A stretch of 64,000 bases of DNA, from assembly GCF_010731735.1 (NCBI RefSeq), contig NZ_AP022588.1, positions 868,001 through 932,000 on the forward strand, given 5' to 3'. Source of the stretch: Mycolicibacterium sediminis. GTDB lineage: Bacteria; Actinomycetota; Actinomycetes; Mycobacteriales; Mycobacteriaceae. Position 1 is the stretch's first letter. The number at the start of each line of letters is the position of its first letter. A model generated the notes under the pieces. The model worked only from the letters and a program-made list of their open reading frames with translations. It did not search any database and was not told the DNA's origin. Made by a program: the position numbers and the translations under genes. Shown here in pieces: positions 53,047 through 62,021 of this stretch.

Positions 53047-53156
53047 CGGCGCCCCTCGGCATCGCAGTCGGCGGAGCGGCATGTGCCGACACCCGGTGAA
53101 ACAGGCTGGCAGTAGCCGATTCTCACGCGATCAAACGATACCCCGCCGATGAGCGG

Positions 53157-53591
53157 TCAGGATTCGACGAGGACCTTGAGCTGCTTGAGGGTCTGGTCCA
53201 TGATGCGTCCGACCTGCCGTGCGGCGACCCAGTCGGCGAGCAGCCCGAGCACCCCGCCGGGCGCCTCGTAGGCGAGCCGGAACGTCACCTTCGTCCGGCC
53301 GTCGTCGTGGTCGCGAAGCCGGAATCTGCCGCGCAGGGTCACGCCGGTGATTCCGATCCAGGCGAGATCGCGGGCCTCGTCGAACTCGGTGACCTCGATG
53401 ACCCCGCCGATCGGCACGGAACCGACGAGCCAGTGCACGGTGAAGCGGGAACCGACGCCCATCGGCCCGTCCGTCACCGTCTCCCAGCGCTCGAGTCGCG
53501 CCATGAACTCGGGGTAGCAGTGGGAGTCGCTGACGTGCTTCCACACCGCGTGCGGGGGGACGTCGACGATCACGCGCCGGTCGAGCCTCAT
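53157..53591 (-). CDS. SRPBCC (START-like) family protein
   Basis: A 144-residue protein with the polyketide-cyclase/START pattern: an N-terminal strand (RRVIVDVPPHAVWKHVSD), alternating beta strands (SRFTVHWLVG, VIEVTEFDEARDLAWIGI) and a long C-terminal helix (GRIMDQTLKQLKVLVES). Such helix-grip folds bind hydrophobic ligands. It begins 9 bp after the end of the acyltransferase gene on the same strand, so the two are probably one operon and it may bind lipid substrates of that enzyme (inference). Confidence 0.85.
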   Translation of the reverse strand: MRLDRRVIVDVPPHAVWKHVSDSHCYPEFMARLERWETVTDGPMGVGSRFTVHWLVGSVPIGGVIEVTEFDEARDLAWIGITGVTLRGRFRLRDHDDGRTKVTFRLAYEAPGGVLGLLADWVAARQVGRIMDQTLKQLKVLVES

Positions 53592-53599
53592 CGTGACCC

Positions 53600-54445
53600 C
53601 TAACCGAGTATCGGGAATCGTCGACGCGCTGCCATCCGGTCCACGGCGGATTGCAGGCTGGCGAGCACGCGGTCGTTGATCGCGTCGTCGTCGCCGGCCT
53701 GCACGTCGTCGACCGCGATCGGTTCCTGCACCTCGATCGAGATCTTCGTCGGCAGCGGCAGCCGGGGCACCATGTCGCTGACCGCGAGCCCCCACGGCGG
53801 GGCCAGCAGGATCGGCACGCTCTTGAGCCGCGCCATCTTGTCGACCCGGAGGAGCTTGGCCAGCCACTGCCCACGGTCGAGGAACAGCGCCGCCTCCTGG
53901 CCGCCGACGCTCGCGATCGGGACGATGGGGACGCCCGCCTCGCGGGCCAGCTTCACGTAGCCCTTGCGGCCGCCGAAGTCGACCTCGTGCCGCTTCCACG
54001 ACGGCCGGAACACCTCGTAGTCGCCACCCGGGTAGACCAGCAGCGCGCCGTTCGACTTCAGCGCCAGCACGGCGTTGTCGTGGTTCGCGGCGACGGTGCC
54101 GAACTTGCGCAGCGAGCCGAGGCCGGGCATCGACACGACCAGGTTGTGCGCGAGCTGGTAGAACGGCCGCTCCACGCCGAAGTACGAGCAGAAGGCCAGC
54201 GTGAAGACGAAGGTGTCGGGCGGGAGGTTGCCACCACTGTGGTTGCCCACCAGCAGGACCGGGCCGTCCTTCGGGATGCGGTCCAGACCCTTGACGTCGG
54301 CGCGGAAGTACAGGGAAGCCAGCAGCCACAGCCCCGGCAGCTGCTCGCGGATGTAGTCGGCGTCGCGTTGGTCCAGGTCGGCCTTCGGTACCCGTGACGT
54401 GACCTGGTGCTTCGTCCACTCGAGCACGTCACCGAAGGCTGCCAT
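53600..54445 (-). CDS. Lysophospholipid acyltransferase family protein (MGAT-like)
   Basis: A 281-residue acyltransferase. The catalytic motif is GNHSGGNLPPD with H69 and D77, the spaced form seen in the MGAT-like branch rather than the classical HxxxxD. Further blocks are YPGGDYEVFRPSW and VPIVPIASVGGQEAALFLDR. It transfers an acyl group from acyl-CoA to a glycerolipid or related acceptor at the membrane. No signal peptide is present; LPGLWLLASLYF may contact the membrane. It is divergent from the lipoprotein gene and cotranscribed with the START-like gene. Confidence 0.87.
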   Translation of the reverse strand: MAAFGDVLEWTKHQVTSRVPKADLDQRDADYIREQLPGLWLLASLYFRADVKGLDRIPKDGPVLLVGNHSGGNLPPDTFVFTLAFCSYFGVERPFYQLAHNLVVSMPGLGSLRKFGTVAANHDNAVLALKSNGALLVYPGGDYEVFRPSWKRHEVDFGGRKGYVKLAREAGVPIVPIASVGGQEAALFLDRGQWLAKLLRVDKMARLKSVPILLAPPWGLAVSDMVPRLPLPTKISIEVQEPIAVDDVQAGDDDAINDRVLASLQSAVDRMAARRRFPILG

Positions 54446-54582
54446 GCGCGGTGATATTGACCACTCCGCGCTTCGGCAAACCTCGTCGGCTTACGAGGCA
54501 TAGAACCGGCGCGGCGTGGGTAACTCCGTTCGGGGGACACCCCCCTTGCACGGAAACTACGCACAGAAGACGAGCGCTGAAC

Positions 54583-55092
54583 ATGACACAGACCCGGATT
54601 TCCCGTCGACTTTCCGTCACCGCTGCGATTGCCGCCGCGTTCGCCGTGAGCACCATGACCGTGGCGTGCGGCGGATCGGACAGTGGCTCCGAGGAGTCGA
54701 GTACGTCCTCCACGAGTTCCACGAGTGAGACGACGATGGCCCCCACGACGTCGTCGCCCGCGATGACCACGACCGCCCCCGGGCCCGGTGCGGGTGGCGC
54801 ACCCAGTGGCCAGCCCGGCGCAGGTGGTGCTCCCGGCGCAGGCGCAGGTGAGGGCGGCGCGACCGCTCAGGTTCCCGGCGCAGGCGCAGGTGCAGGACCC
54901 GGTGGGGCATCCGCCGAGGTTCCCGGTGCGGGTGCGGGCGCAGGCCCCGGCGGCGCATCCGCCAACGTTCCCGGCGCGGGTGCGGGCGCAGGCCCCGGTG
55001 GAGCCACCGCGGGCGTGCCCGGAGCAGGCGCGGGCGCAGGTCCCGGCGGTGCAGGAGCATGCGTCGGCGGCGTGTGCGTCGGTGCCGGATAG
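54583..55092 (+). CDS. Repeat-rich secreted lipoprotein
   Basis: A 169-residue lipoprotein. The signal peptide (RLSVTAAIAAAFAVSTMTVA) ends in the lipobox TVAC-G near residue 28. A Ser/Thr linker follows (SSTSSTSSTSETTM), then Gly/Ala/Pro-rich sequence including four perfect-length 16-residue repeats (VPGAGAGAGPGGA plus three variable residues), and a C-terminal CVGGVC pair. I do not recognise a family; it is probably an extended, cell wall-spanning spacer. It is followed by a terminator hairpin. Upstream at 54524-54539 is a 16-mer also found at 22902-22917. Confidence 0.75.
   Translation: MTQTRISRRLSVTAAIAAAFAVSTMTVACGGSDSGSEESSTSSTSSTSETTMAPTTSSPAMTTTAPGPGAGGAPSGQPGAGGAPGAGAGEGGATAQVPGAGAGAGPGGASAEVPGAGAGAGPGGASANVPGAGAGAGPGGATAGVPGAGAGAGPGGAGACVGGVCVGAG
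54871..55062 (+). repeat. Four 48-bp tandem repeats in lipoprotein gene
   Basis: Units start at 54871, 54919, 54967 and 55015, each encoding VPGAGAGAGPGGA followed by three variable residues (SAE, SAN, TAG, GAC). Sequence differs at several third positions, so the array is not very recent. Copy number could vary among strains. Confidence 0.85.
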
Positions 55093-55109
55093 TCCCTAGC
55101 GATCCACGC

Positions 55110-55141
55110 GACGCGCTCCGTCCATCCGGACGGGGCGCGTC
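55110..55141 (+). terminator. Hairpin terminator after lipoprotein gene
   Basis: GACGCGCTCCGTCC (55110-55123) pairs with GGACGGGGCGCGTC (55128-55141) around a 4-nt loop, with one G-T pair. It has no T-run. Confidence 0.75.
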
Positions 55142-55227
55142 GTGTGCGTTGTGGGCCTGGTGTCGACGGAGCCGCCGCGGCGTTCTCGGCATGGTTCAAG
55201 GTCGGCCCCCGCGGGTATGGCGCGGCG

Positions 55228-57207
55228 GTGACGAACCCGACCCCGGTACCCGAGGATCTGCGCCGGTTGGCCGCTGCGCACGGCGTGGCCACCTCGTACA
55301 ACAACGAGCGCCGTGAACCAGTCGAGGTGGACGCCGACGTGGTGATCCGCGTGCTGGGGTTGATGGACGTGGCGGCCGGCACCGAGGACGACCGTCGCCG
55401 CGAACTGGCCCGTCTCGAGGAACTGGACCGGGCGGGGGTGCTCCCGCCGACCATCGCGGTCCGCCTGGACGGTCGGCCCCGACCGGTCCCCGGCGGCGTC
55501 TCGCTGGAGTCCGAGGACGGCTCGCGGGTCGACGTGGCGGGAGAACTGCCCGGCGACCTGGAGCCCGGCTGGTACCGGTTGCACACCGAGGACGGCAGCA
55601 CGTCGACAGTGGTGGCGGCTCCGCCGCAGGTGCCGTCAGCTCCGGCGACGTGGGGCTGGATGTTGCAGTTGTACGCGCTGCGGTCGGAGCGGTCGTGGGG
55701 CATCGGCGACCTCGGCGACCTCCGGGAGTTCGTCGACTGGACCGCCGACGCCCACGGTGCCGGCGCGGTCCTGCTGAACCCGCTGCACGCTCCGGGCCCG
55801 ACGCATCCGGTGCAGCCGTCGCCGTACACGCCGTCCAGCCGACGGTTCGCCAATCCGCTGGCGCTGCGCATCGAGGACGTCGACGCCTACGGTCGCGCCG
55901 ACGCGGACATCCGTGCCGAGGTGGACGCGCTGCGGGTGTCGGCGACCACGGAGCGCATCGACCACGACCTCGTTTGGGCCGCCAAACGCGATGCGCTGGA
56001 ACTGCTTTGGCGCTCCGAGGGACGCCCGGACCCACTGGGTGACGCGTCCGACGGGCTGCGGGACTGGGCCACCTACTGCGCGCTGGCCGAGCGGCACGGT
56101 GGCCGCTGGTCCACCTGGCCGGAGGAGCTGCGCGACGTCGCCGGACCGGCGGTGGCGGCGGCCCGCTCGGAACTCGCGCCGCGGGTGGCGTTCCACGCAT
56201 GGGTGCAGGAGCAGTGCGCCCGGCAGCTGGTGGGCGTGCGGGAGGCTGCACACCGGGCGGGGATGTCACTCGGCGTCCTGCACGATCTCGCGGTCGGGGT
56301 CGACGCGGACGGGGCCGACTCGTGGGCGCTGGCCGACGTGCTGGCCACCGGTGTGAGCATCGGGGCGCCGCCCGACAACTTCACCCCGCGCGGGCAGGAC
56401 TGGGGGCTGCCCCCATGGCGACCCGATCGGTTGGCCGCGACCGGGTACGCCGCACTCCGGGACATGCTGCGCGCCGTGCTCGCGCACGCGGACGGACTGC
56501 GCATCGACCACGTCGCGGGATTGTGGCGGCTGTGGTGGATCCCGCCGGGCGACGGGCCCGACCGCGGCACCTACGTCTACTACGACGCCGAGGTGATGCT
56601 CGCGGTGCTGGCCCTCGAGGCGCACCGCGCGGGCGCCACGGTCGTGGGCGAGGACCTCGGCACGGTGGAACCGGAGGTCACCGAGGCGCTGGCGGACAAC
56701 GGGATGCTGGGCTGCGCGGTGTCCTGGTTCACCCGCGACCAGTCCGATCCCGACGAGCCGCTGCTCGCCTCCGGGAAGTGGCCGTCGCGGGCCGTCGCCA
56801 GCCTGTCCACGCACGACCTGCCGACTGCCGCGGGCTTCCTGCGCGGTGAGCACGTACGGGCCCGCGCCGACCTCGGCCTGCTCGACGACGTCCCCGGCGA
56901 GGAGGCCAATGCCGCCCGGGAGCGCGACGAGTGGCTGGCGCTGCTGCGGTCGGAGGGCATGCTCGCCGACGACGATGCCGACGAGGCCGCCGTCATCGCG
57001 GCCATGCACCGATTCCTCGCGTCGAGTCCCAGCCAGCTGAAGCTGATCTCGCCTTACGACGTCATCGCCGAACCTCGTCAGCCCAATCTGCCCGGCACCG
57101 TCGACGAATATCCGAACTGGCGGCTCCCCCTGCCGATGACCCTCGAGCAGTTGCGCGCCGACCCGCGCGTCGCCGAGATCACGGCCGCCTTCCGGGCGAC
57201 CGACTAG
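55228..57207 (+). CDS. malQ: 4-alpha-glucanotransferase (amylomaltase)
   Basis: A 659-residue GH77 enzyme. The N-terminal ~130 residues are the actinobacterial extension; the barrel begins near WGWMLQLYALRSERSWGIGD. Catalytic blocks are DGLRIDHVAGL with the nucleophile Asp, GATVVGEDLGTVEPEV with the acid/base Glu, and LSTHDLPT with the transition-state Asp. It transfers alpha-1,4-glucan segments between maltodextrins in the cytoplasm, in glycogen or maltose metabolism. The GTG at 55228 was chosen for alignment with the usual N-terminus; an in-frame start at 55144 overlaps the terminator. It is followed by a strong hairpin. Confidence 0.9.
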   Translation: MTNPTPVPEDLRRLAAAHGVATSYNNERREPVEVDADVVIRVLGLMDVAAGTEDDRRRELARLEELDRAGVLPPTIAVRLDGRPRPVPGGVSLESEDGSRVDVAGELPGDLEPGWYRLHTEDGSTSTVVAAPPQVPSAPATWGWMLQLYALRSERSWGIGDLGDLREFVDWTADAHGAGAVLLNPLHAPGPTHPVQPSPYTPSSRRFANPLALRIEDVDAYGRADADIRAEVDALRVSATTERIDHDLVWAAKRDALELLWRSEGRPDPLGDASDGLRDWATYCALAERHGGRWSTWPEELRDVAGPAVAAARSELAPRVAFHAWVQEQCARQLVGVREAAHRAGMSLGVLHDLAVGVDADGADSWALADVLATGVSIGAPPDNFTPRGQDWGLPPWRPDRLAATGYAALRDMLRAVLAHADGLRIDHVAGLWRLWWIPPGDGPDRGTYVYYDAEVMLAVLALEAHRAGATVVGEDLGTVEPEVTEALADNGMLGCAVSWFTRDQSDPDEPLLASGKWPSRAVASLSTHDLPTAAGFLRGEHVRARADLGLLDDVPGEEANAARERDEWLALLRSEGMLADDDADEAAVIAAMHRFLASSPSQLKLISPYDVIAEPRQPNLPGTVDEYPNWRLPLPMTLEQLRADPRVAEITAAFRATD

Positions 57208-57216
57208 CTCCCGGCC

Positions 57217-57242
57217 GCCGCCGTACGTGCGAGTACGGCGGC
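57217..57242 (+). terminator. Hairpin terminator after malQ
   Basis: GCCGCCGTAC (57217-57226) and its perfect complement GTACGGCGGC (57233-57242) form a 10-bp stem with a 6-nt loop, extendable outward by CGGCC/GGCCG after a short bulge. Confidence 0.75.
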
Positions 57243-57385
57243 GCAGCGGCCGATTCACCGCCACCACCGCACGCTCGGCGCCGCCGCGCGCCCCATTCCC
57301 GGCGGTCGTCAGCGCGCCCGCGGCACGACACCCACGCCCAATTCGCGCGTGCCCGGGAATTTTTTCGTTCCAATCCCGTTATCAA

Positions 57386-57412
57386 AGTTTGTCCCAAATA
57401 TCACATGGGTAA
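57386..57412 (+). promoter_or_regulatory. SigF-like promoter in AT-rich segment
   Basis: AGTTT (57386-57390), a 16-nt spacer and GGGTAA (57407-57412) resemble a SigF promoter. The surrounding 57360-57415 is the most AT-rich stretch noticed in the window. Expected leader to the ATG at 57481 is about 60 nt. Confidence 0.5.
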
Positions 57413-57480
57413 CTCTAGTAACAGCCCGGCCCGAGGCCCGGTCGAACGCCCTCCGAGAAAGAAGTGAATGGACCATCGAC

Positions 57481-57954
57481 ATGAACACCGTTCTTTACTG
57501 CAGCGCCAACGGCGCCATCTATGAGACCCACGCCTTCACCAAGGCGGACATCGACCAGCTCGTCACCGATCAGGGTCTTGAGTGCCTGACCAGCGCTGAC
57601 CGGCAGTTCGACTTCTGGTTCAGCCCCGTCACCCCGGGCTGCCAGCGACGCGTCAACCAGAGCGCCACCGAACTGCTGCTCGCCACGACGCCGTTCACCG
57701 CGGGCACCGTGCCGCTGCTCCACGGAGCGGTCGTCGTCGCCACGCACGACGCGGACGGCGACCTCGACGGCCTGAGCTGGGAGCAGCTCGACCTCCTGGC
57801 CCGCAAGAACCAATCACTGACCAAGCGCGACGAGCGGACCCTCGAGCGCCGCATCGCCCGCGCGACCCGCCCGCAGAAGCGGCGCGCCCCGAAGAAGACC
57901 TCGCAGCCCGCCCTGGTCAGCTGCGCTCACCCGCGCACCGCCGTCTCGTACTGA
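57481..57954 (+). CDS. Unrecognised protein with AT-rich promoter
   Basis: A 157-residue protein. It begins MNTVLYCSANGAIYETHAF, has a small mixed alpha/beta N-terminal part with FDFWFSPVTPGCQRRVN, then a hydrophobic strand region (GTVPLLHGAVVVATHD) and a highly basic C-terminal third (ERRIARATRPQKRRAPKKTS) that could bind nucleic acid or ribosomes. I do not recognise it. The acidic turn HDADGDLDGLSW precedes the basic region. The ATG at 57481 is followed by normal codon use; a longer frame from 57349 would translate the promoter. It is convergent with an MFS gene, 5 bp apart. Confidence 0.7.
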   Translation: MNTVLYCSANGAIYETHAFTKADIDQLVTDQGLECLTSADRQFDFWFSPVTPGCQRRVNQSATELLLATTPFTAGTVPLLHGAVVVATHDADGDLDGLSWEQLDLLARKNQSLTKRDERTLERRIARATRPQKRRAPKKTSQPALVSCAHPRTAVSY

Positions 57955-57959
57955 CCCGC

Positions 57960-59375
57960 TCAGTGCACCGGTGCCACGTCGGCAGGCGCCGGCCGCCTGC
58001 CGGTGAAGAACGCCGCACCGACGGCCACGACCGCCACCACCGCGGCGACCGTGAAGGCCGCCCGCACGCCGGGTAGGTCCGGTGCTCCACCCGAGCGCGA
58101 GTTCGTCGTCATCACCATGATGAACAACGCGGTGCCCGCTGCCCCCGCCACCTGCTGCAACGTCGTCAGGATCGCGCTGCCGTGCGAGTACAGCGACTCG
58201 GGCAGCGCGCCGAGGGCGTCGGTCATCAGCGGCGTGAACATCATCGACAGGCCGACCATCATCACGGTCTGCAGACCGATGACCTCCCAGATGGGCGAGT
58301 CAGCGGCCAGCGTCGCGAAACCCCACAGGGCCGCGCACAGCAGCAGCGACCCGGGGATGACGAGGGTTCGGGCGCCGTGGCGGTCGTACGCGCGTCCGAC
58401 GAACGGGCCCGCCACTCCCATGAGCAGGCCTCCCGGCAGGCCGATGAGGCCCGCGATCAACGCGCTGCGCCCGAGCACGTCCTGCACGTACAGGGGCAGC
58501 ATGATGATCGCCCCGAACAGCGCCATGAACCCGAGGACGACGAGCGTCAGCGACACGGTGAACCTGCCGTAGGTGAACGGTCGGAGATCCAGCAGGGCGC
58601 CGTCGTCGCGCTGCAGCCGGATCTGGCGCAGCACGAACAGCACCATCGCGACGGCGCCGACGGAGATCGGCACCCAGGCGGGGATGCCCGGATGCCCCGT
58701 CGCGGACTGACCGAACAGCGACAGGCCGAAGACCAGACCGGCGAACGCCAGAGCCGACAGCGGCACGGACACCACGTCGACGGGCGTCGTCCGGCGCTGC
58801 TCGAGGGTGATGCGCAGCCACCGAGCTCCGGCCGCGAGCGCGGCGAGGGCGATCGGGAGCACGATCCAGAACATCCACCGCCACCCGAGCGAGCCGAGGA
58901 TCAGACCCGACAGCGTGGGCCCCACGGCAGGCGCGACGGCGATGACGATCGAGATCGTGCCCATCGTCTGTCCGCGCTTCTCCACGGGGACGAGGGTCAT
59001 GATCGTCGTCATCAGCAGCGGCACCATCACGGCCGTTCCACAGGCCTGCACCACACGCGCCGCGAGCAGCACCGGGAAACCGGGGGCGAGGGCGGCGAGC
59101 AGCGTCCCCAGGCAGAACGTCGCCATCGATCCGAGGTAGACCCCGCGCGCCGGGAAGCGTTGCAGCAGCGCTCCCGTCATCGGGATGACCACGGCCATCG
59201 TCAGCAGGAAACCGCTGGTCAACCACTGTGCCGTCGCGGCCGTGACGTCAAGGTCGACGATCAGGGCGGGCAGCGCGACGCTCATGATCGTCTCGTTCAG
59301 GATCATGACGAACGCAGACCCCACCAGCAGGGCGATCACCACGGTGTCAGGAGACACGGCACGTCGCTGCGTCAT
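57960..59375 (-). CDS. MFS multidrug transporter (DHA2/EmrB-like)
   Basis: A 471-residue transporter with about 14 hydrophobic helices. DHA2 marks are the first-helix ILNETIMSVALPALIVDL (motif D1), QWLTSGFLLTMAVVIPM, and motif C-like VAPAVGPTLSGLILGSLGWR. Members expel drugs or metabolites by proton antiport. GAGGAG lies five bases before the ATG at 59375. The upstream 187 bp between this gene and the divergent small membrane protein gene contains no clear operator. No adjacent TetR/MarR regulator is present. Confidence 0.9.
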   Translation of the reverse strand: MTQRRAVSPDTVVIALLVGSAFVMILNETIMSVALPALIVDLDVTAATAQWLTSGFLLTMAVVIPMTGALLQRFPARGVYLGSMATFCLGTLLAALAPGFPVLLAARVVQACGTAVMVPLLMTTIMTLVPVEKRGQTMGTISIVIAVAPAVGPTLSGLILGSLGWRWMFWIVLPIALAALAAGARWLRITLEQRRTTPVDVVSVPLSALAFAGLVFGLSLFGQSATGHPGIPAWVPISVGAVAMVLFVLRQIRLQRDDGALLDLRPFTYGRFTVSLTLVVLGFMALFGAIIMLPLYVQDVLGRSALIAGLIGLPGGLLMGVAGPFVGRAYDRHGARTLVIPGSLLLCAALWGFATLAADSPIWEVIGLQTVMMVGLSMMFTPLMTDALGALPESLYSHGSAILTTLQQVAGAAGTALFIMVMTTNSRSGGAPDLPGVRAAFTVAAVVAVVAVGAAFFTGRRPAPADVAPVH

Positions 59376-59562
59376 CGTCGCTCCTCGCTCGTCGGCACCC
59401 CCAGTCATGCGGTGTGAGAACGGAATTGGCCCGTCAGACCTCCCAGGGTAGAGCAGTCTTGAATGTTTAGCACATCTAGGGTTCTGTCGGCTGGCGGCAT
59501 CTCGTGCACGCCTGTCCGTCCCGCACGTGGTGACCGGGGCCGCCCGGCGGGACGCTGGAGTC

Positions 59563-59748
59563 ATGGCACTTTTCATTGGAGTCCTCGCCGTCGCACTCCT
59601 CGGCATGCTCGCCTCGTGGCTCTACCGCGCAGCCGACCGATCCGAGACGATGCGCCGGCTCGTCGACGTCGTCGCGCTGGCGGGCCGGAGTTCGCCGTTC
59701 ATGGGCCGCGAAACGCTCAGCCCGACCACCACGGACTCGACACGATGA
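59563..59748 (+). CDS. Small single-pass membrane protein (61 aa)
   Basis: A 61-residue protein with an N-terminal hydrophobic helix (LFIGVLAVALLGMLASWLY) and a soluble tail ending in SPTTTDSTR. I do not recognise it. CTGGAG precedes the ATG at 59563 by two bases; an in-frame start at 59527 would add twelve residues. It lies 56 bp before the second DHA2 transporter on the same strand and could be an accessory peptide of it (inference). Confidence 0.5.
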   Translation: MALFIGVLAVALLGMLASWLYRAADRSETMRRLVDVVALAGRSSPFMGRETLSPTTTDSTR

Positions 59749-59804
59749 GGTGACGAATGCGACGTCCCCGTGTCAGAGCGGGTTCGCGTGGGTAAGCCCT
59801 CGCG

Positions 59805-62015
59805 GTGTCGATGACGGGTCCACCTCGAGCAGCGGCCGAGCCGGCGGATCCGGCGTCGGTGCCCGATTCGCTCGACATACGGCAGCGCAACTTCATCTTC
59901 CTGGCGGTCGTGCTGGCCATGCTGCTGGCCGCACTCGACCAGACGATCGTCGCCACCGCGCTCCCCACGGTCGTCGCCGACCTCGGCGGTGCCGGCCACC
60001 AGGCGTGGGTGGTCACTAGCTACCTCCTCGCGTCGACGATCGTGACGGCGGTGGTGGGCAAGCTCGGCGACATCTTCGGCCGCAAGCGCATCTTCCAGGT
60101 CGCGATCGTGCTGTTCCTCGGCGGCTCGGTGCTGTGCGCCCTCGCCGGGTCGATGGGCGTGCTGGTGGCGGCTCGCGCGCTGCAGGGTCTCGGCGGCGGC
60201 GCGATCACGGTCACCGCGGTCGCGGTGATCGGTGAGGTCATCCCGCTGCGCGAACGCGGGCGCTACCAGGGCGCCCTGGGCGCGGTGTTCGGCGTCACCA
60301 CCGTCATCGGACCGCTGCTCGGCGGACTGTTCACCGACCACCTGACCTGGCGCTGGGCGTTCTGGATCAACGTGCCCATCGGTCTGATCGTGCTCGCGAT
60401 CGTCGGCGCCGCGATGCCCAAGCTCGCCAGCACCGCCCGGCCCGTCCTCGACTACGCGGGCATCGTCCTGATCGGACTCGGGGCTGCGGGCCTCACGCTG
60501 GCCACCAGCTGGGGCGGCACCACCTATGCGTGGGGGTCGGCGACCATCATCGCGCTGTTCGTCGGCTCCACGGCCGCGCTGGTCGCGTTCGTCGTCGCAG
60601 AACGCCGCGCCACCGAACCCATCCTGCCGATGCGACTGTTCGGCAACCCCGTCTTCACGGTGTGCTGCGTCCTGTCGTTCGTCGTCGGCTTCGCAATGCT
60701 GGGCGCGCTGACCTTCCTGCCGACCTACATGCAGTTCGTCGACGGCGTCTCCGCGACCGCCTCGGGGCTGCGCACGCTGCCGATGGTCCTCGGCCTGCTC
60801 GTCACCTCGCTGGGCAGCGGCGTGATCGTCGGCCGCACCGGGCGGTACAAGATCTTCCCCGTCGCGGGCACGGCGATCATGGCGGTGGGGTTCGTCCTGC
60901 TGTCGACTATGGGGCCCGGGACGTCGCTGCTGGTGCAGTCGCTCTACCTGCTGGTCCTGGGCGCGGGCATCGGGTTGAGCATGCAGGTGCTGATCCTGGT
61001 GGTGCAGAACACCGTCGACTTCACCGACCTCGGCGTCGCGACGTCCGGCGTCACGTTCTTCCGGACCATCGGCAGTTCGTTCGGCGCCGCGATCTTCGGC
61101 TCGCTGTTCTCGAACTTCCTCGAGGACCGGTTGCCCGCGGCGATGGCCGGCAGCGGGGCGCCACCGGAGGCGGCGACGTCGCCGCAGGCGCTGCACCGCC
61201 TGCCCGAGCAGATCGCCGCACCGATCGTGGGCGCGTACGCCGATTCGCTGAGCCAGGTGTTCCTGTTCGCGGCGCCGATCGCCGTCGTCGGCTTCGTCCT
61301 CGCCCTGTTCCTGAAGCAGGTGCCCCTGCGCGACGCCGCGGCGAGCGGCAGCATGGATCTGGGTGAGGGCTTCGGCATGCCCACCACCGAGTCGCCCGAG
61401 AAGCTGCTCGAGGTCTCCATCGGCCGGCTGCTGCAGCGCACCAACGGCATCGATCTGGAATCGGTGTCGCACTCGTCGCGCAGCCGCTTGGACACGGCAC
61501 GACTGTGGGCGCTCATCCAGGTCTACCGCCACGGCGCGGTGGCGGGCAACGCGAACCTCCTGGCCATCGCCGAGGAACGACGCGTTCCGCGCCAGATCCT
61601 CGAGCCGACCTTCGACCGCCTGGTGTCCACCGGCTACGCGACCCGGCTCGGCAACCTGTTCACCCTCACCCCGGCCGGCGCCGGCGAGGTCAACACCGCC
61701 CGCGACGTCATCTCCAGCTGGATCACCGAAACGCTCGCCCAGTCCGACGAGTTCAACGGTCGGCCGGACCGGATGCAGGTTCAGGGTGCCCTCGACCGGA
61801 TCGCCCGCGGCGTGCTCCTCGAGCAGAGCACCACCAACAACGAGACCCGGCCGATGAAGCTCGGCGCACCGCCTCCTCCGGTCACCGAACCGAGCACGAC
61901 ACGGCTGCGTGCCCAGGCGCCGGTGGCCCAGGCCGAACCGCCCACCCGCCCGTTCCGCCCCCGTGCGACGCTGCCCCCGCCGTCGCGTCCCGGGCCGCGC
62001 CCACCGCGGCGATAG
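59805..62015 (+). CDS. DHA2-type MFS transporter with C-terminal winged-helix extension
   Basis: A 736-residue protein. Residues ~30-510 are a 14-helix EmrB/QacA transporter (MLLAALDQTIVATALPTVVA, LGGAGHQAWVVTSYLL, GALGAVFGVTTVIGPLLGG). From ~513 a cytoplasmic extension follows, with a winged-helix-like segment at about 562-630 (ARLWALIQVYRHGAVAGN, ILEPTFDRLVSTGYATRLG) and a Pro/Arg-rich tail. The extension resembles a MarR/PadR-type fold and might sense substrate or bind a partner. GGGTAA ends 9 nt before the GTG at 59805, supporting that start; ATG 59811 is an alternative. Confidence 0.88.
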   Translation: MSMTGPPRAAAEPADPASVPDSLDIRQRNFIFLAVVLAMLLAALDQTIVATALPTVVADLGGAGHQAWVVTSYLLASTIVTAVVGKLGDIFGRKRIFQVAIVLFLGGSVLCALAGSMGVLVAARALQGLGGGAITVTAVAVIGEVIPLRERGRYQGALGAVFGVTTVIGPLLGGLFTDHLTWRWAFWINVPIGLIVLAIVGAAMPKLASTARPVLDYAGIVLIGLGAAGLTLATSWGGTTYAWGSATIIALFVGSTAALVAFVVAERRATEPILPMRLFGNPVFTVCCVLSFVVGFAMLGALTFLPTYMQFVDGVSATASGLRTLPMVLGLLVTSLGSGVIVGRTGRYKIFPVAGTAIMAVGFVLLSTMGPGTSLLVQSLYLLVLGAGIGLSMQVLILVVQNTVDFTDLGVATSGVTFFRTIGSSFGAAIFGSLFSNFLEDRLPAAMAGSGAPPEAATSPQALHRLPEQIAAPIVGAYADSLSQVFLFAAPIAVVGFVLALFLKQVPLRDAAASGSMDLGEGFGMPTTESPEKLLEVSIGRLLQRTNGIDLESVSHSSRSRLDTARLWALIQVYRHGAVAGNANLLAIAEERRVPRQILEPTFDRLVSTGYATRLGNLFTLTPAGAGEVNTARDVISSWITETLAQSDEFNGRPDRMQVQGALDRIARGVLLEQSTTNNETRPMKLGAPPPPVTEPSTTRLRAQAPVAQAEPPTRPFRPRATLPPPSRPGPRPPRR

Positions 62016-62021
62016 CAGGCA

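Noticed and set aside
54871..55062. Regular 48-bp repeats as a possible CRISPR array
   Set aside because: The repeats are contiguous without spacers, stay in frame and encode a Gly/Ala/Pro pattern inside a lipoprotein gene.
57349..57480. N-terminal extension of the unknown protein to 57349
   Set aside because: The extension translates the AT-rich promoter segment and has composition unlike the rest of the protein.
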